64,000 nt of DNA from Pelodera strongyloides. Taxonomy: Eukaryota > Nematoda > Chromadorea > Rhabditida > Rhabditidae. Made by a program: the position numbers and the translations under genes. Under the pieces are notes generated by a model. That model did not search any database. It was given only the letters and a program-made list of their open reading frames with translations, and was not told the DNA's origin. Location of the stretch: the NCBI GenBank assembly GCA_036852015.1, contig JAANDG010000146.1, forward strand, positions 186,001 to 250,000. The letters are read 5' to 3'. Position 1 is the first letter of the stretch, and each line of letters starts with the position of its first letter. This document shows positions 22,749-34,649 of this stretch, one piece after another.

Positions 22749-22870
22749 CAGAGGCCATATTCACCACTCAATTCCCCGTCTTTTTCTCTGCGTGTCCCAC
22801 ATTAGAATGCTATTTTCTCTCCCCAGGGACTATTTCCCAGAGGGAATCGGAGTGGTGAATATGGCCTCAG
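22749..22870. mobile_element. Family B inverted-repeat element, copy 4
   Basis: Ends CAGAGGCCATATTCACCACT and AGTGGTGAATATGGCCTCAG. The arms are nearly perfect, so this is the best-preserved family B copy. Confidence 0.85.
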
Positions 22871-23748
22871 GAAGCTAGGTGATTTCTTGCAAACTAATAT
22901 AAACTATAATAAATCGAGAGAAAAAACCTATACTTTTACTCTATGTCTTCTAGTTTATGAGTGGCAGGAAGTGCTGGTGCAGGGTATATAGAAAACTTAT
23001 TAAGGAAATAGTAAATAACTAAAATATAGATTCTAGAAAACATAAATCAAAAGAAACGGACAAAAAAAAAGAAAAGAGTAAGGCACATTGAAATGACTGG
23101 GCTTGAGGTGTAAATGGTAAATCTGAATAAATATAGAGAAATCTGGATAACATCCGAGTAAGCTACTTGAAATAAATTTTAATGAAAAGTGTTTTATAAA
23201 GATTTATAAAGAAATTCAGGTGAATAACATATACAGGAAGTCTATTGAGCATATTTGGATGAATTGGGATAATACAAGTAACGGTCACAGTGGAAACGAC
23301 TAGGGATTAATGGCAAAGTATCAAATCACAAAGGAGGTCACATAAAATAAGAAAACAACTATCTTGTACAGAATTACTGCTATGACTTTAGTAAGGCACT
23401 TTAAAAAAGTCCATAATTCAAGTTATTTCTAACGGCACGGGAAAACCTTGAATATATAAAAGTGCTAAACCTGAATGCCGCTGCGCTTACATTACTGGCG
23501 TCGTCAATAAGGTAAAATGTGTGCGGCGCAGTCCTCGCACACAATTTTGGAGTGCGGCACACTTGTCTTGCACTGTTGGGTGCGCCACATTTTTGCGCCC
23601 CAGAATTACAAACTGGAATTACCAATTCAGCTTTGAAACGTGGGTTTATCGCAAGCTTATTATTAGTATTCGAGCAAACTTTTCAAGTCAAACTCAAGAT
23701 GAACATAAATTTATCTGTGAAATGATCTATGGTCTTCTAATATTCTAT

Positions 23749-24762
23749 CTATGAAAGACGTGGTCGTTGTTCTGTGGCTGCTTCGGCGGGAAGTGTGACC
23801 GGCTCTTCGCCAGCCGCCTCATTACTCAACTCGACGTGCGTCTTACGGTGCTTGAGGATGGCCTGCAGCTCGGAACGAGACTTCGTCTGGTACTGCAATA
23901 GGCTACTGTAATGAATAGCAGACTTTATACGATAATAGTCCGTTTCATCTTCTGATTAGGTTTCTAAGAAATTCAAACATTTGCTCCCAGTTCTATGTTT
24001 TGCATTAGTCTGAAACTCTACTTTCGCTCAAACTCAAGGAGGCGTTCACTATTCTATTTTTAGGGTTTTAGTGCTGATCCAAATCCCACGGGCCAAATGA
24101 AGGACGTATAAAACATATTTTCACTTTATGCACTCCATATTATGAGTTTGAAAGCTCTGAAAGTGGGTAGAACTTTTGAGGCCGTATTCACAAACACACA
24201 GGGAACCTCCCTAGGCTCACGAGCGCTCTGAATCTCTTCTGCTCTCGCACTCTTTATGCTCTCTTTAGCTCCCTGGGGAGGCCAGGGAGGGCTCTCTGCG
24301 TGCTGGTGAATACGGCCTCTGTTCAGCGATCGCATTCAAATATATATTAGTTACTTTTACTGTTGAAGAATAAGATGGATAGGATAATGCTTACATTTGA
24401 GCGGCTCTTCTCCACTAGAAGTTGTGAGTAAAGCCTCGCTCCCTCCTCTTTACCGGCTGCTCGTTCCAGCACCGGTTTGCTGAGCGAGAAGAGCGCCGCA
24501 CCGTCCTGGCGCTCCAAAAGTTCCATCAACCTGAACGCCACTCTTTTGTTGAACATGTCAATTTCGCATTTGTGTCAGATAGTATCATGGAAATAATCTC
24601 CATGCTAACGATAAAAGAAATACCGATGGACCCATGGGTTTCACTGAATATTCCCTAAATGATATTCCAAACAAACCTGATGGAAAATCCTTTCTCCCGC
24701 AACCATTTCTGCACGTCATCTTCGTTAGTTTGCTCTGTCAAACGAACACTGGACTTTACCAC
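23749..24762 (-). other. EPS8 C-terminal effector (actin-binding) exons
   Basis: The last three exons encode QKWLREKGFS, LLERQDGAALFSLSKPVL, EEGARLYSQLLVEKS and SRSELQAILKHRK. These match the EPS8 C-terminal pattern (W-L-x-x-K-G-F, G-A-x-L-F-S-L, G-A-R-x-Y-S-Q, S-E-L-Q-x-I). In known EPS8 this region caps and bundles actin. The protein ends ATEQRPRLS with TAG at 23751-23749. Confidence 0.93.
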
Positions 24763-27700
24763 CTAAACATATTATATGTTACATATTCGATCGATTAAAG
24801 CGAAATAACGGCCGGGTTTTGAAACACATCGAGTACACTAGCATTCTTATGCAGCTTATGCAAATGAGCATAAATTCGCACAATATGTAAGAAATCAGTT
24901 GGCCGCGATGTGTTTCAAAAACCGGTCAATATTTCGCTTTAAAATATTGAAGAAAGGTCATGCATGATACTTGGGCATTATATCTTCTGCACATGTAACA
25001 CTGTACCATTTCCGCAGATTCGGTTGATATAAAGGGGAAAGGGGTGCACATTATCTTTTTTATGATGCTAACTTTACGGAGAAAGTATCAGGGGCAATAT
25101 GAACACCGTTTTTTCCAGAAAACCTCAACTAAATAAAACAAAATATAATCTAACCCTTGGTTGTTGCTGTTGCAAAGCGCGTCCATTGTTGCGTGTGAGT
25201 GTATCGTTGAATTCTCGAGTGACTTGGTCAACTGAAAATAATAAAATCATGAAAAACACTCGGAACTAGGGGTAAACTTAAAAACCACAAAAAATTTCGC
25301 GCTTCATACCTCGGAGAGGTATTCCCCGGCAAACTGTTCGGTCAGGTACCATAAGAAACGTCAGAGAACTTTTTACGTTTTATATCCGTCCATTAGCACT
25401 TTCTCTACATAGTAATGGTTCAACGAATGAATTTCATTCCTACGATTATAACAAGGCGTTTCCAATACTGTAATCATGCCCTAAAAGAGCAAAAATTGAT
25501 TCTGAGTACGGAACCTGACCGGACAGTATTCCGCGGAATAACTCTGCGAGTTCTTCGTGTAAAGAAATGCGCTTTTCACAGTATTATTCCTGGAATTCCG
25601 GGCATCCTGTCCTGTGCAAGGAAACTATTTTCTCGTGGGCGTGTCCCTTTAAAATGCCTTCCATATGTTTATATAAATATACTTACTATCCTCTCTACGG
25701 TTGAGAATCATTCTCGCTTTCTGTCTTTCCCTATCTGTTTCCGCTGCTGACGGTTGTGCAACCTGGAAATGATTAGATAACATTTATTATTATTTTTTTA
25801 AACAGAAGCGCCGCCATAATTTGTCTACCGAAGCAGTGAGCGTACAGACTACAGACGCCATCACTACTACCACTACAATGGCCGGTCAATTTCTTACCTC
25901 TTGCTGTTTTAACCAGGGCGGCCATGATTAATATAATGTATTATTATTTGGTTTATTGTAGCTATTTTAAATTTAGTGCTTTTGTTTAATTTATTCATGT
26001 TGTTATAAACGAAGGAGTCATATCTCAAAACTTACCTTGTTGAGCTTTACAGTATTTATTTGCTCGCGCATCGTCGGAGTCGGGGGCACGAGAATCTGTG
26101 GGGGTGGCGGGGGCGGCTGGAATAAAACGCAATATAAAAGTAGTTAATCAATCAGCTGCTGCCATACAATGCTGCAAGATTAGTCTTGCCCCTACAATAA
26201 GTTTTGTTTAGATTTTGAGTTTTGTTTTGTGTTTCTTCCGCATTTCACAGTCCAACGCCCTAGATTCAAAGCGTAAACTCAACAATTTACTTACATTAAA
26301 ATCACACGTTCACCATACCAACATGTTCACGTACTTTATATTATCTTTTTTATTATTATTGCGAAGCATAAATAAACATCAAACTACGGTAAACTAGTCT
26401 CATTTACAAGAAATAAAAAGTACTCACAACTGGCGCCTGGTTTACTGGGTAGAACCTCGTCTGTACTCCAGCATCTTGAATCGTTTGCGTTTCCATACGA
26501 TGCGACATTTCTGAATGTTGATTTTCTTCAGTCTTACTGTACCGCTGTTTAGAAACAATTTCGATTTGCAAGCGCCTATACGTGTAGGATCGAGTCGAAA
26601 AGAAGAAAGTTTGTAAAGCTATGCAACATTCGCGGCAACAACTTTGTGGCTTGGGCATTTTGAATTATTGGAGCAGTTGAGTGTTATTTTGCGATACCAT
26701 AACTTTTATTTTGAGGTCCTGTAAATGGACCACCTTTGATGCATTTTTATTAGATTACAGCACTTCCTTTTTAATTTTTGTGTGAACTAGTAAGGAATTG
26801 CATATTCCAAATATTCAATCATTTGTTAGCGCGATAGCATAGCGCTAGCATAGTTTGGGTTTGATCCGAGAGCCCCCTTTTCAGGTTTTCACCTTGAATT
26901 TTAATTAGAATTTGTGATTGTATAGTGATTTGAGGTAATAGTTAATGTGTTGTATGTTTAGTTTAAACTGTGAAATATTCTAAATGTCTACTGTATCTAA
27001 TATACTGTAGGTTATTGTGAAGTTTTCTAATTACTAAATTGTGGTTTTGAACTTTTTTTCGGTATAATCTTTACTGTGACACTGTTTAAAGGGTCAGGCC
27101 CACCGTTTTGAACCCATATTTATTATTTGTTCATAATTTTTGTAAAGGGTGTTTATTATAAAATATACACACTGAGTTTGAGCTGGCTTTACCATCACGA
27201 AGCTTTTCACGTAAGTTTTCCTTACAGAGTATACAGTATGGAAAAGCAATTGCACCCTTATTTCCTTGTTGTGCGTGTCCCGAGGATAGCCGTATGTATA
27301 GCCAGGCTCCGAGGGACAGAAAAAAGAGCGATTTGCCCCCGGGACACGCACAATAAGGAAATAAGGGTGCAATTGCTTTTCCATACTGTATACTCTGTAA
27401 GGAAAACTTACGTGAAAATCTTTGCAATGGTGAAGCCAGTTCAAACACAGTGTGTATATTTTATAACAAACACCCTTTACAAAAATTATGAACAAATAAT
27501 AAATATAGGTTTATATCGGTGGGCCTGACCCTTTAACAATTCTAGCTTGTGTGATTTTATTTGTTAAAGGCTCACGTACAAAATGCCCACGTGCAGAAAG
27601 TTTTCCCCAATTTTTCTGTGATAAATCTCCCAGATTACTCAAACGTGGCATTGTAATTTTTTTATAAATTTTCGCATTATAAATTTTCGTCGGATTAAAT

Positions 27701-30700
27701 ATTGTCTCCATCATCATTGGCCACATTTATTCATTTTCCTTATTGAATGTTTCGAGCACACTTTTTTCCTGACTATGGTGCTTGTGTATATGCGATGAAA
27801 CGTACTTTTGACCGTGCATGAGAATTTAGCTTTAGGCGCGACTACCCCCGATATCAGTGAAAATTAGCATGTCTCTCGCATTCTAATGGGAATTAGAATA
27901 CGAAAGATTGGCGAAAATAATCAAATGCAAAATTCGAATCAGTTTGCATTCTACGTTTGCACGGACAACACGCTCTTCCTACAACTCATTTGGCCGGTAT
28001 GTTTTCTATTTTACTTCTCTAATTTATCGTTTATCCTTCAGAGAGTAAGAATATAACTTTATATTCATAAAACTACCAGTCTAGCAATTTACGTTGTTTC
28101 ATGCATCAACTAGCCATAATGTAACTGAACGTAAGCTGTGGTTACCAGTTTCGGTACCGTAATACTTAAACTTTTCGGCTGGATTCTCCGGATTTCGGGA
28201 AAGATCAAGCTCAAGGAGTGAAGGAAGGAGCAAAGAAGGAATGGTTGTATCTCAAGAAACTCTAGCACGGAAGGAGGCATCAAAGGACTCCACCACTGCA
28301 AGATAAGTTCATTTTGACTCTTAGCTCAGCTAACCTAGCCGCTACTTTTGGAGACCGTAGATCCATAAAAATGTCTGTTAATCAAGGATATATCTAGGAC
28401 AAAGTCTAGGAGGCTTTCCAAACTGCCCTTCCTTTGCTATTTCTAATTTGATTGAATTCTGTACTTGAAACTTGAAATTGTCCAAAACTCCAAAAATTTG
28501 TTCACCAACTGCCCAACTATGTGTAAAAATGTCCAAAAACATGAACTTATGGTCTGAATTAATTGGTCGCCAGTTTTCCTCCTAGCCCCATAGGTGATGC
28601 GTACCATATCTGTTTTCTAGTTGAGTTATCAACTTTTTGACCTAACCGAAAACTGTAAATTGTTCCATGATCTATACACTATGGGGGCGTGCGCAACTGA
28701 GCGCATAGTTTGAACACTGTAATAATAGAATTTCTGTCAAAATCCAAAAGTATTAGGAAAAGACTTGGCTTAACATTATTGGAACAAGCACAACACACTA
28801 AATGATACAGCACGTAGGTCAAAGGTGTATACTTTGAGACCATATCTCGAGGCTACGCACGATATTTTAGCTCCTCACATAAGCTAATATTCCGCACAAA
28901 ACTCTCCTACATGCGATAATTCATCAAGCTGTCTACCCTCTCCAGCTACTGCTCGATGTCTCGTCCATCTTTTACTCTTGCTCCTACTAACACGACTATT
29001 CTGAAAGTTCAGTTCTCGCCCATGATTTCCTTTTTCTCTTTCGTTTACAATTCAATGCGCCAATTCTTGGCAAAGCAATGCAATTTGCTCTCATTCTTCT
29101 AGGTAACATATATGCATTTCTGTATTATCTGGAGTGTTTTCACTAATTTAACGAGCGAATGCTTGCTAGCGATACGTTAAAGGATGGGAATGGGTTACGT
29201 GTAACCCTTAGGACAGGGAGACATTGTAGAGGCTAGCTCCTAATAGATTAGCAAACCGTTTATTGGTGATACTGTGAAGGATACAAAAACTAACACGACG
29301 ATGAAGCTCAACTCACAATTGTAACTTGTTGTCCACGTTTTATCAGTATCCCTTTGGAAAAAAATAAAAGCGCACTAAATCCGGCTACGTCCGGTCCGCT
29401 TAATTGCCACAGAACGTAAATGCCGCAGGGAGGCGCCTGGTTGGTGAGCCGCACTGAGCCCCTCACTTTAGACCGGGTACTGGGCGACGGCTGTAGTTCC
29501 TCACCGGTGTCTGCACGATAAGTGCATTCACTGGACCATTCCCAGCCGATACGGTGACAAGTTGCAAGAGTTGAGCTTTATGATATTTTTATTGTGTTTA
29601 CCATCTCCTTCACAGCATCATCAAGGAGTGGTTTTCTAATGGATTAGGAGTTTAGTCACTACAATGTTTTCCTGACCTAGGGCTTAGTACGTATCCCACT
29701 CCCAGTGTGTCCTCTACCTTATCGTTAGTAAGCATTATCTTGTTGAACTAGTGAACATGCTCGAGTTAATGTGAAAATGTTTCAATGTTACCTAGAAGAA
29801 TGCGAGTGGATTACATTGTTTTGTCTAGAATTGGGGCATTGAATTGTAAGTTTGAGAGAAAAATGAAATCATGAGCGAGAATTGAACTTCCAGACTCGCT
29901 CTGTTAGTAGGAGAAAAGAGCAAAGGATGGACGAGACATCGAGCAGTATCTGGAGAGGGAAGACAGCTTGATGAATTATTTCATGTAAAAGAGTTTTGTG
30001 TGGAATATTAGCTTATGTGAGGAGCTGGGATATCGTGCGCAGTCTCGAGATATGGTCTCAAAGTATTCACCTTGATCTACGTACTACATTAGTTAGAGTG
30101 TTGTGCTTGTTCCAGCAATGTTAGGAGTAAGCCTTTTTCTGGCCTTTGAGGATTTCGACTGAGGCCTTATTATTACAGAGCGCAAGTTGTGCGCACAGTT
30201 GCGCAGTCCCAGTAGTGCATAGGTCATGGAACAATTTACAATGTTCGCTTAGGTCGGACTTAAACCTCAACTAGGAAACAGGGATGATACTCATCACGTG
30301 CGGGGCTAGGGGAAAAATTGGCGTCCAGTTAGTTCGTGGTCATCTATGTGTCTATTGTGAAATACATCAACTTGGAGATAGCATAAAAAGGGCGGTTTAT
30401 GTCCCTGGAAGTTCAGGGAATACCAATACCTATTATGATGGTGTGGTCCCAATTTACTAATCAATACTAATGAGCAAACATTTTCGAGGCTGGATCCCAC
30501 TAAACCGGACATCCCAATGTTTCTTGTACCTCAACGATGTCAACGCCCACAATGACGCCAAGAGTTCAAGGAGGTAAGTTGTGCCGCGATTCATTTGCGA
30601 CCTTATGGCAAACTATCAGTGGAGTGATGAGTGATTGAATATCATAAAGGACCTAGGATCTCTCTGAACTCTTAAATGTCAGAAAAATGAGGAACAGAAT

Positions 30701-33700
30701 ATCGTAGTCTATCGTGTTTGGTTTGAATTTCCTTGATTGCGATTCTGTTTCGACTGTTAGTTGTAATAAAAATTGGTGTTTCCATTGTCGTGGGCACGCA
30801 GATGTCTTTTTCGGCAAATTTTCTTTTATTGAAAGCAAAGCGATAATTTTTTTTGGTGGTTTTCTGATCAAACGATGAAAATCGAAGTGAATTTTCCTTA
30901 TTGTGGACTTAGGCTTTAGATATTCTGGTATTCAGAGAAATTGTCGGTATATGACTAACGATACGGGTTATTGGACTGAGAACAGTCGGGGGCACAATTG
31001 CCCTTATTTTTTGATGATATTTAGGCTTGGAAAGTCTCCTAATCGTGAAATTGTGGAACGCATATATTTTTCTTTACGCATTAATTGATTTAAAGCGAAA
31101 TACCTGCCGGTTTTTGAAACACATCGAGTTAACCAGCATTCTTACGCTGCTTATGCAAATGAACATAAATTAGAATAAAAAAGCGAGCCAAATTCGAGCA
31201 AGTTAGCATAACTACTTAGAAATTCAGTTGTCCACTATGCGTTTAAGAAACCGGCCGGTATTTCGCTTAAAGGGAGAGGCTCACGAGAAAAAAGTTTCCC
31301 TTAATTTACTTACAGAATGTCCGAAATTTCAGAAATATTTCTGTGAAAACCGCATTTCCTTGCGCCTCGAACTCGCAGAGTTATTCGCCGGCAAACAGTT
31401 CGGCCAGGTACGTAGTCAGCAACGCCAAACTACATTTTTTACGGTTTATATCCGTCCATTTGTATTCTTTCTTTACATACTAATTGAGAAACGAATGAAG
31501 ATCATTACTACGATTATGAGAAGGCGTTTCCTATACTGTTGTGCCCTAAAAGCGCAGAAATTGATTCAGACTAGGATACCTGTCCGAACTGTTTGCCGGA
31601 GAATAACTCTGTGAGTTCTGGGTGCAAAGAAATGCGGTTTTCACAGTAATATTTCTGCAATTCAGGACGTTATGAGCAAGTAAATTGAGGAAATCTTTTT
31701 TCTCGTGGGCCTCTCCCTTTAACTGCGTCGAACGATAGTATGTAATATCCTTTATTGGTGGTAATTGCATCGATTTTCTTCCCGCGTATAGTTATTCTAC
31801 CGCTCTGTTTTGGCACCCTGTTGGGGTTAATAAGAAGATGAAAATTGTTAATAAGAAGAAATTTGGGGGCCAAATCAGTGCGTAGCTTTCGCGAATACCG
31901 TCCACCATTGGCTCTCATATTGGACAAATAAGTTTATGAAATTATGTATGCCTCTTACCTCTCCATCCACCTCACTCTCTAACTGTCTCTGTTCTTTTTT
32001 CTTTTCTTCATTCCGTGTACTGCTTTTGTTCAATGTTATCTTTCTTGTATTCATTACATATAGATGAATTTCTTCTTATTTATAATAAAAACTTTATCGA
32101 ACATATAACTTGGGAGGATGCATCTTTTTCCAAAACGAAACATAAGCATACAAGGGACAAAATATCGGGAGAGCTGCCAAGTGAACGAAACCTCCCCGGA
32201 CCGGTTAGTGCCCAATAGTCAGGCTAATTTTGAACTAATTATGCTAATTTTTCTTTTCGTTACTTTGAAAACAGTAGTATTTCTCCATTCTCTAATCTCC
32301 GGTAACTCCGAGGTAGTTTTCCCGTGAAGAACGGCTCTTACTAATATTCGCATATCAGCCACTAACCGTCCATATACAAAGGGATACAAACGAAAAACAA
32401 ACATAGTACAATAATTCCATCTGAACATATTTTAGAATATGGTAAGGGGCGGGCCTGGAGGCTTGTGCCTCGCTCCACGCGTTGCTAGATTAAACTCCCG
32501 AAATATAAGTGCACGCTTACCAAATCCTACAATGTATCAAACGGAAAAAAGCGAGTAACTGTAATAGACATAAGGCACCTTGCTTGGGGTAAATTGACAA
32601 GAAAATATAGGGTAAAATAACAGTGATCGCATCTGTAGGGACCCTAGGGAACATGGACTTTAACCTTACAATTTGGACGCTAACAACTCAACAGACATAA
32701 GGCTAGTGTTTCATCTACCTTAGGGGTAGGACCACATCGACCTAGTACAAAGTTACTTTATCTGCTCTAAAGTTACACAGAATATACACAAAAATTATTA
32801 AACTGAGCGCGGGGTGATACGAATAAACTATAGGAATAAAACATATAAAAATAAATAAATAGGTAAAATTGAGCGTTTTTCTGGAACACAAAACAAAGGA
32901 GTGAAAACGATATGTGCGAAGACACAATATATTACTATGCTAAGGACACTTTGGATTTGGAGAACTATAAAAATATGTAGAACTTAGAAATAAACACATA
33001 ATATTTTACATTAAGAATCCATTATATAGTCTTATAATAATCACTCAATAGATTAATTGAATGTCACAGGGTTTAGTTTGGTTTGCGCAAAGAACTACTA
33101 CAATCAATAAGAAAAAAACTAGAAAAGTCAATTTTAGAGGGATCAGCAACCCAGGTAGTACTGTAATTACCCAGCACCTCAGGCCTCAGCGGGAGTCTAC
33201 TTCCTTTAAACGACAGATTCAAAACTCAAATTTCTATGATTTTGCCGATGTCATGTCAGTAAGATAAGCTAGGGCGCTAGTGTAGGTCTCCTGAGTTATT
33301 GATTGATTTCAATCACAAACTATAACTTATTGGTGCAGATAACATGCAAAACATAAGCACATGCAAATAAAACAGTGCACGGCACCACATCACATTTAAC
33401 CCTCGAACAATGCTTGCAAATATGCCTGCGTCTCTTCGAAATTTGTGCTATTTCGCCAAATTCTAGCCCAGACAAGCTGGGTTTACGTCCTGATGTAGCT
33501 GTAGTAACAAACAACATGCATACAACACAGCCATCATTATGCAAATTTGGGACTTCATGCATATGTCCAAAGGTAGGAAAAAATAAAGAACGTTAAACAA
33601 GGACATACACATATATGAATTAGTTGGTAAATACGGCACATGGTGTGTACGGACAAAAGACAGCGACAACACAATAAAAGATAGAAATAAAATAAAAGTG

Positions 33701-34612
33701 GTTTCTTGTTATATTGTGTTGTTCGTGTTAAGAAATGTGTCTTGTTATTATATTTGATGTTAATAGTGTGGGTGAGGTGGACAGAGAGTGAGAAATAGTT
33801 CGCACACTGGTGAGATTCAGGGCGACGCTTAGGCCCAGGCTTAGGCAATGGCCAGGCTTAGACTTAGGCCTGGGCCTGGGCCTAGGCCTTTCTGCGTCGC
33901 CAAGTCTTCAACATGTCAAAGCGTACTCCACTGTTAGCAATCAGCCAATCGATAAATTGGCAATTCCATTTTCAATTAGCTTAGGCAATTAGCCAAGCTT
34001 CTGCTTTCCCCCTATGACTTTGATCATACCCAATTGGTAAAGGTAACGGTACCGTTAGGTTCCGCACCCTAATTAACCAGTTCTTGCTATGCTAATTTGA
34101 GGCGCAGCAACAAGTGTTATGTGCAACCGAAAATCACTGCACCCAGTACATACACTCAAAAAGGAAAGGTGCTGCTGCATGAATGTTAGTGACCTAAATG
34201 CGGGAGCAAGTACAATCGGTAGTAGCAAGTCATTTAACGGCTGTAAGGCCGTTAGTTACCTAACCTAAGGCTAAGTCACCGCTCTAATAATCTAGAAATA
34301 TCGGAATTCGCCGCGCTTTCCCTGTCGCTGCTTTACATAGGAGGGAGCGTCGTCGGGGAGCATACCTCGGGGAGGGGACATTTGGGGACGACCATTGGGG
34401 AGACCACCATTTCCGTTCATGAAACGATCCTGGAAGCACGGACCATTATTTCTTTCTCCCATTTCCCTCTCCCTCGTCATCTCTCTCTCGCGACCTCTCT
34501 CTCTCTCTCCATCTCTTTCTGTCTCTTTATCTCTATCCCTCTCCCTCTCCATCGCTAACTCTTATCTCTTTACCATCCTTACGCTTCTCATCTCTCTCTC
34601 TCTCGCGCTCTC

Positions 34613-34649
<37 letters not shown>

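Larger units (their letters stand above)
20976..23748. other. Intergenic region between the plus-strand row and EPS8
   Basis: Beyond the family A copy (22504) and family B copy (22749) listed separately, I see no exon chain. Near 22095-22210, CCGATATGGCCCCGA-type words repeat several times. The region holds the converging 3' ends of the plus-strand row and EPS8, so it should also contain the EPS8 3' UTR, but no clear minus-strand AATAAA was found close to its stop. Confidence 0.6.
26545..34336 (-). other. Largest EPS8 intron (7.8 kb), filled with repeats
   Basis: No coding exon was found between 26545 and 34336. It contains the 451-base palindromic element at 27086, the foldback at 28480-30400, family A copy 4, the intact family D element, and a TTAGGC-rich patch near 33830-33895. 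The rest is unassigned AT-rich sequence. Confidence 0.8.

Noticed and set aside
26404..26658. Longer minus-strand ORF starting MPKPQSCC over an EPS8 exon
   Set aside because: Only 26428-26544 fits the EPS8 exon chain. The upstream part lies beyond a good acceptor (TTTCTAAACAG) and is read as intron.
26829..26880. A third possible tRNA-like A-box/B-box pair
   Set aside because: The boxes are too close together and the B-box (GGTTTGATCCG) is degenerate.
27094..27528. Two 133-residue ORFs on opposite strands with almost the same protein sequence
   Set aside because: They are mirror images created by the long palindrome of the family F element, not genes.
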